Assembly (NCBI GenBank): GCA_002727485.1
Contig: PBXE01000005.1
Span: 21,644 to 29,428, forward strand
Reading direction: 5' to 3'
From: Methanobacteriota archaeon
Lineage (GTDB): Archaea; Thermoplasmatota; Poseidoniia; Poseidoniales; Poseidoniaceae
Length of the DNA stretch: 7,785 nt
The position numbers and the translations under genes are program-made. Every line of letters starts with the position of its first letter. Positions within the stretch are counted from its first letter, which is position 1. Below are positions 5,301 to 7,785 of the stretch, in pieces. The notes beneath the pieces are model-generated. The model searched no databases. It was not told the origin of the DNA and worked only from the letters and a program-made list of their open reading frames with translations.

Positions 5301-7785
5301 TTTGGACATCAAGTGGGTTTATGTCATAATCAACTCCTGCGGTTAAACCAGGATTTACTCCAGTTGTATTCCACGTAATTCCGTACTCAGTCCATGAAGT
5401 ATCAAGGAATTCATGTACGGAGAATTCAATTTGATAAGCACCACCTGACAGGTCCCAAGATTCTACGAATAAAGTTAGATCAATAGAATGAACTGATTGT
5501 GTTTGATTTAACGGAATTTGACTGGCATCAAGAGAAATCAAACCATAACAAAGCGAACCAACAACATCATTACAACCTGTTCCAAGTGTAATAGTATCAT
5601 CACTTCCATAATTTGAATCAGCAAATCCATCTGTGATAGTAGAGTCTCTAACTTCTACATGACCATATTCAATAACTTCTGCAGCATCTTGTATTTCATA
5701 CACATATGTACCATCATTATTGAAATAATGTGTTGGATCTCCAAGAGCGAAACTCCATCGGGACGAAGAAGGTCCTGGAATTGTTTGATTTATGGCCTGT
5801 ACCCACCAAGAATACACTTCTCCAACTTCTAATGAAGAAGAGCTTGTGAATGTGTTACCAACTATCTCTGAATCAATTCTAGAATCATAGGTTACAATCG
5901 AGGTAGAATTACTCAGTGAAAGGATATACGCAGTTGCTCCTGTAGAGGCTGCCCAGGATAGAGTAACAGAATTTACACTTGAGATAGTTTCGCCAGTAGT
6001 ATCGTATAATACTGAACCATCTGAAGGAGAGGTTAATGCTGGCTGTGAAGGAGGTATTATACCACCAACATTATCGACATATTCCAATACTAACTTAGGT
6101 TGTAAATTTTCAGGCCCTTCCGAAGTATGGAAATCATAACCTGAAGAAACATTAGCTGCATCAAGAATTATCGTGAAAGAAAGATTACCGGATGCAAGAT
6201 TTGCTTGACCAAGACTAGTCAAGTCCCATTGAACCACACCAGAATTACTAGGTGTAATTGTTGTTCTAGTTATTTCGGTTGTTGAGCACAGAGGAGCGCT
6301 TGCAGCAGTAACTGTTTGTTCAGAGAAACTAGAACATGCAAAAGCAGAAACGGTGAGAGGAGAAGTTGACTGACCCGCAGATTGTAGATTCAATTCAAGA
6401 ATCATCGATGTAGGAGTAATGGCATTTGGCCACGGGATATTTGATAGATCGAAATCTAACAGTATGTCACTATTACCTCCAGTAGATGGGTCATAACCTA
6501 GTCTCAATAAGTTGTCCTGTCCAGTATTAACCAGATTATTCGCATCAATACTCGCATCTAATACTTCTGGCAAAACCCCAGTCGATTCAAAAATTGATGC
6601 CCTTGACAACTCATATGTGTAATTACCCGTTCCATCCGAAGATCCTAAATCAGAAGGTATTCTATACTTGAAAGTCGTTGAATAATCACCAATTCTATAG
6701 TCTTGCTTGGCGAGCATTTTCCAATAAATCCAGTTATCATTAGCCATTAAGTCTATTTCTGCTGAATCATTGTAACTTAGAGTATTAGAAGAACTGTCCC
6801 ATGAAAAATTCTCCGGAAGATCGATTGTCTCAGTCACACTATCAATACAGTTGAAAAGTCTCTGATCGTAACTAAAACAAAACTCCCAGTCTGTTGCGTT
6901 CGTATTTGTTTGTGTTAAACTATAATCGATTTGGTCAACATTTTGTGGAAGAGGTGATGAGTAATTCCATAATGTGGCACCATCTAAAGGAGTTGATAGA
7001 ATCGGTGCAATTGGTATCCAAGGATTAGTATCACGATATTCAATAACCAATTTTGGCCTGTAATCGACATTTGAATTCTCACTATCTGCAAAGTGGAATT
7101 GACCTTGAATAGCTCCATTAGAATCGTATTCCGGCTGAAGGATAACCGATAAATTCTCATCTCCGTTAAAGATTGATTTCTGTAAGATGGTTGTAATATC
7201 ACACTTCTTTTCTTCTACTTCAGTATCAAAGTAATTGTGAATAATTGGTAATTCACTATCTGAACTATGGAATGCACCTGGTGCAACCCAATTAGAAGAT
7301 GAACTTGGAGAATTCCAGGTTGAAGATTCGTCCCAATCTGTTATCATACTGGAGCAGTAAAATTCTTCTAATCCAGAACTATTGCTAATCTCTGTAAGAA
7401 CCAAATATGCTGATATTACATCATAGGCCGAAGGTAATGGTAGAGAAGAGAAATCAAATGACACTAGTGAACTGGAAACTGCATTCGAATTAGAAGGACT
7501 TGTACCAACATAAAGTCCTTGTCCATTCTTTGAATTAGTTGGGTCACCTTCATCTAAGTAAGTATCAGAAGTGATTAGTGGATACGATAGTTCGCTTACA
7601 ATGGTTCCATCCTGTAATTCAACAATCGCGTCTGTAGAATCGAGTTCCTCGCTTATTTCATTAGGAATCCAATAGCTTGTTTTATTACTAGTATAACCAA
7701 TCATTCCGTTTTCAATACCTTGTACTGACCACTGAATATGATTGGAAAAATCTAGATCAATAGGTGGATAAAATTCTAGATTTAC
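2398..7785 (-). CDS. Giant multidomain surface protein with Fn3/DNRLRE head, Ig-like stalk and C-terminal TM (gene B; N-terminus off window)
   Basis: No named gene is recognised. The frame is open from the right edge to TAA at 2400-2398, giving at least 1,795 residues. The ATG at 7704 is internal: the 27 codons before it are open, continue an Fn3-like domain, and no signal peptide follows it. Domains in order (residue 1 is the codon at 7785): end of an Fn3-like domain (1-40), DNRLRE/CBM96-like module 1 (about 52-250), Fn3-like (254-385), DNRLRE 2 (389-572), Fn3-like (580-682), DNRLRE 3 (690-893), eight Ig-like repeats (896-1658), one transmembrane helix (about 1673-1693), and a cytoplasmic tail of about 100 residues. 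There are roughly thirty N-X-S/T sequons. All twelve cysteines lie in the first half, as six close pairs, suggesting extracytoplasmic disulfides. DNRLRE modules are often linked to carbohydrate binding, so a cell-surface adhesin is inferred. No catalytic motif is seen. It is probably co-transcribed with the next gene, 49 bases downstream. Its promoter is outside the window. Confidence 0.95.
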   Translation of the reverse strand, partial: VNLEFYPPIDLDFSNHIQWSVQGIENGMIGYTSNKTSYWIPNEISEELDSTDAIVELQDGTIVSELSYPLITSDTYLDEGDPTNSKNGQGLYVGTSPSNSNAVSSSLVSFDFSSLPLPSAYDVISAYLVLTEISNSSGLEEFYCSSMITDWDESSTWNSPSSSSNWVAPGAFHSSDSELPIIHNYFDTEVEEKKCDITTILQKSIFNGDENLSVILQPEYDSNGAIQGQFHFADSENSNVDYRPKLVIEYRDTNPWIPIAPILSTPLDGATLWNYSSPLPQNVDQIDYSLTQTNTNATDWEFCFSYDQRLFNCIDSVTETIDLPENFSWDSSSNTLSYNDSAEIDLMANDNWIYWKMLAKQDYRIGDYSTTFKYRIPSDLGSSDGTGNYTYELSRASIFESTGVLPEVLDASIDANNLVNTGQDNLLRLGYDPSTGGNSDILLDFDLSNIPWPNAITPTSMILELNLQSAGQSTSPLTVSAFACSSFSEQTVTAASAPLCSTTEITRTTITPSNSGVVQWDLTSLGQANLASGNLSFTIILDAANVSSGYDFHTSEGPENLQPKLVLEYVDNVGGIIPPSQPALTSPSDGSVLYDTTGETISSVNSVTLSWAASTGATAYILSLSNSTSIVTYDSRIDSEIVGNTFTSSSSLEVGEVYSWWVQAINQTIPGPSSSRWSFALGDPTHYFNNDGTYVYEIQDAAEVIEYGHVEVRDSTITDGFADSNYGSDDTITLGTGCNDVVGSLCYGLISLDASQIPLNQTQSVHSIDLTLFVESWDLSGGAYQIEFSVHEFLDTSWTEYGITWNTTGVNPGLTAGVDYDINPLDVQTYTSTDSQLNFQIAMQGMQVDDERHWIVIANPISSGTVLDGLVNVYSSDANANKNQKPLFEFHTTNTSSLNITTSATTFDADTPIVFDVQSFDQFGNLNHPSVPLGGTIEWSTTSGIISVLNTSRISLNPSFSGLQTISACYGVICTDYVIDISPGIPVTLVASLNSTNSMFSQTITADETAEIYSYVLDQYGNIVTSEIINYFSTNGSMGGVNGAVFSPYSVGVQTLTAQWTGVSTSLSVDLTVTVTPGAPDTIFIEGCQNILASGTSCPVYATVYDQNNNLVWFDDVGSYSFSTTNGNIIKVQTNTPHSQPPQPNILVGDYTGVSIGNWTVTISTSTGLTDSIDVEVTYGEIASLELVASSNAITADELLEINATRIDVNGNRLPVIIPLENWTSVADGILTPGITHTWEPTFQGTKTIIATYEGFSENVSVFVSRGSIEELQILVNEVVSNGWTFNLTADQTIDAEIRAYDAKGNVWYPQVDWTIEHPQWANLTELSKTSNSTETRFSPVHESGNAYSIKASYTEDGNIYIEEISVMVSTGDLENFIISAIDFNGFTSTDLNNQFTITADEWVSFSSQLSDSDGNSIDSNIITWILVDLSNGEETDITSQLELNSMVWEASESGNWQIYAYAVNQRTQNLTESFNIDVNNGNALYVEIEASADSQDAGDEVSLIVYGFDSDGNKFPQVVDWKENGGLPYNINSTSSEAEYIFNGRVSGNYTLSATFGASTDTVNVIVLSLSSPKYIDVNVSKTTLEQLESLSISVTAYDEYWNIIDIPASTSRLDATGRGDVTYKGQGVWNIETLDEGKQTATITIGSVSQQVNYTVEGNIAGFFAAGGSLYYVGAGMIILIALAILAVGFRFIRRERDYYDDEEDDYEFDYDVDEVISTPATTTPQVAMPPARPPTKPEPISQPEPKEPEEESQYDWIIDYRVEDDGTEWGQADDETWYYRESGQSEWVEWTE
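2401..2767 (-). other. Transmembrane helix and acidic, Trp-rich cytoplasmic tail of gene B
   Basis: A hydrophobic segment (VGAGMIILIALAILAVGF, with a few residues before it) is followed by RFIRRER, a positive-inside stop-transfer. The tail has three parts: an Asp/Glu/Tyr-rich run, a Pro-rich linker with many Glu, and a last stretch of about 40 residues with five Trp and four Tyr (for example GTEWGQ, ETWYYRE and SEWVEW). The ending suggests a small folded or ligand-binding cytoplasmic motif, but I cannot assign a family. Confidence 0.8.
2812..5100 (-). repeat. Eight Ig-like (Big/invasin-like) stalk repeats in gene B
   Basis: Repeat starts are near 5100, 4838, 4555, 4252, 3992, 3678, 3345 and 3075, giving lengths of about 86-109 residues. 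Recurrent features are a short opening with P/T/R/N-G, alternating hydrophobic strands, a T-A-D-E or A-G-D-E element (TITADETAEI, AITADELLEI, NLTADQTID, TITADEWVS, QDAGDEVSL), and a D-x-x-G-N turn (DQYGN, DVNGN, DAKGN, DSDGN). The repeats are diverged rather than near-identical. The first and third have a cysteine pair; the five nearest the membrane have no cysteine. Confidence 0.8.
5108..5730 (-). other. DNRLRE/CBM96-like module 3 of gene B
   Basis: It starts with VEVRDSTITDGFADSNYG and keeps LISLDASQIPLNQT, the TSWTEYGITWNTTG element and the closing KPLFEFH. Its two cysteines (GTGCND and SLCYGL) lie in the early strands, unlike copies 1 and 2, so the disulfide has been re-invented or moved. 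Confidence 0.65.
6070..6620 (-). other. DNRLRE/CBM96-like module 2 of gene B
   Basis: It keeps the core LLDFDLSNIPWPNA and the closing QPKLVLEY, plus a cysteine pair (AFACSS and PLCSTT). The W-x-E-x-x-x-T-W-N element of copies 1 and 3 is missing here, so this copy may be structural or have a different ligand. Confidence 0.62.
7035..7630 (-). other. DNRLRE/CBM96-like module 1 of gene B
   Basis: This is the best-conserved copy. It shows SDTYLDEG at the start, a VSFDFSSLPLPS strand-turn, the W-x-E-x-x-x-T-W-N element (ITDWDESSTWNSP), and the closing F-A-D-S-E then RPKLVIEY. These are the landmarks of DNRLRE-containing proteins. Two cysteines (FYCSS and KKCDI) probably form a disulfide. Carbohydrate binding is known for some CBM96 members; the ligand here is unknown. 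Confidence 0.7.

Larger units (their letters stand above)
5108..7785 (-). repeat. Protein-level tandem repeat of Fn3-like plus DNRLRE units in gene B
   Basis: Three alternating units are seen. The Fn3-like domains are marked near their ends by aligned motifs: IQWSVQGIENGMIG (about 7740-7700), IYWKMLAKQDYRIG (about 6735-6694) and YSWWVQAINQTIPG (about 5815-5775). These sit about 1,000 and 920 bases apart. The second and third Fn3-like domains open with related sequence (STPLDGATLW and TSPSDGSVLY). Each Fn3-like domain is followed by a DNRLRE-like beta-sandwich. The copies are strongly diverged in DNA, so this is an old duplication. More units may lie beyond the right edge. Confidence 0.75.

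Noticed and set aside
6984..7202. Second minus-strand frame of 72 codons inside gene B
   Set aside because: It overlaps the best-conserved DNRLRE module in another frame and has no protein-like features.

Overview
The window is almost entirely coding, all on the minus strand, and holds parts of two very large secreted, membrane-anchored surface proteins. Reading in the direction of transcription (right to left), the first gene enters from beyond the right edge (7785 down to 2398; at least 1,795 residues, N-terminus missing). After a 49-base gap comes a second gene (2348 down to the left edge; at least 782 residues, C-terminal tip missing). No RNA gene, mobile element, CRISPR array or other DNA-level element was found. 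Short open frames elsewhere are shadows of these two genes.

Organism: the DNA is AT-rich. Both proteins run from an exported stalk of Ig-like repeats, rich in N-X-S/T sequons, to one transmembrane helix near the C-terminus, then an Arg-rich stop-transfer and an intensely acidic tail. There is no LPXTG, no type IX secretion tail and no PGF-CTERM signal. This suits an archaeal surface protein, and by general resemblance I favour a marine Thermoplasmatota lineage such as Poseidoniales (Marine Group II). This is inference from style, since the window has no phylogenetic marker.

Layout of the upstream protein (gene B): an N-terminal region built from a repeated pair, an Fn3-like domain followed by a DNRLRE/CBM96-like beta-sandwich. 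Three pairs are visible, the first cut by the window edge. Then come eight Ig-like (Big/invasin-like) repeats of about 85-110 residues, a transmembrane helix, an acidic and Pro/Glu-rich tail, and a terminal Trp/Tyr-rich motif. The downstream protein (gene A) has a signal peptide, eight Ig-like repeats of the same type, a transmembrane helix and an acidic tail, but no Fn3/DNRLRE head.

Working model (inference): the two are co-transcribed and form a matched pair. One carries a putative glycan-binding head on an eight-domain stalk; the other is a headless stalk of the same domain count. Both send acidic tails into the cytoplasm. Adhesion to polysaccharide or particles, or a role in the cell-surface layer, is the most reasonable guess. 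No catalytic domain is visible.
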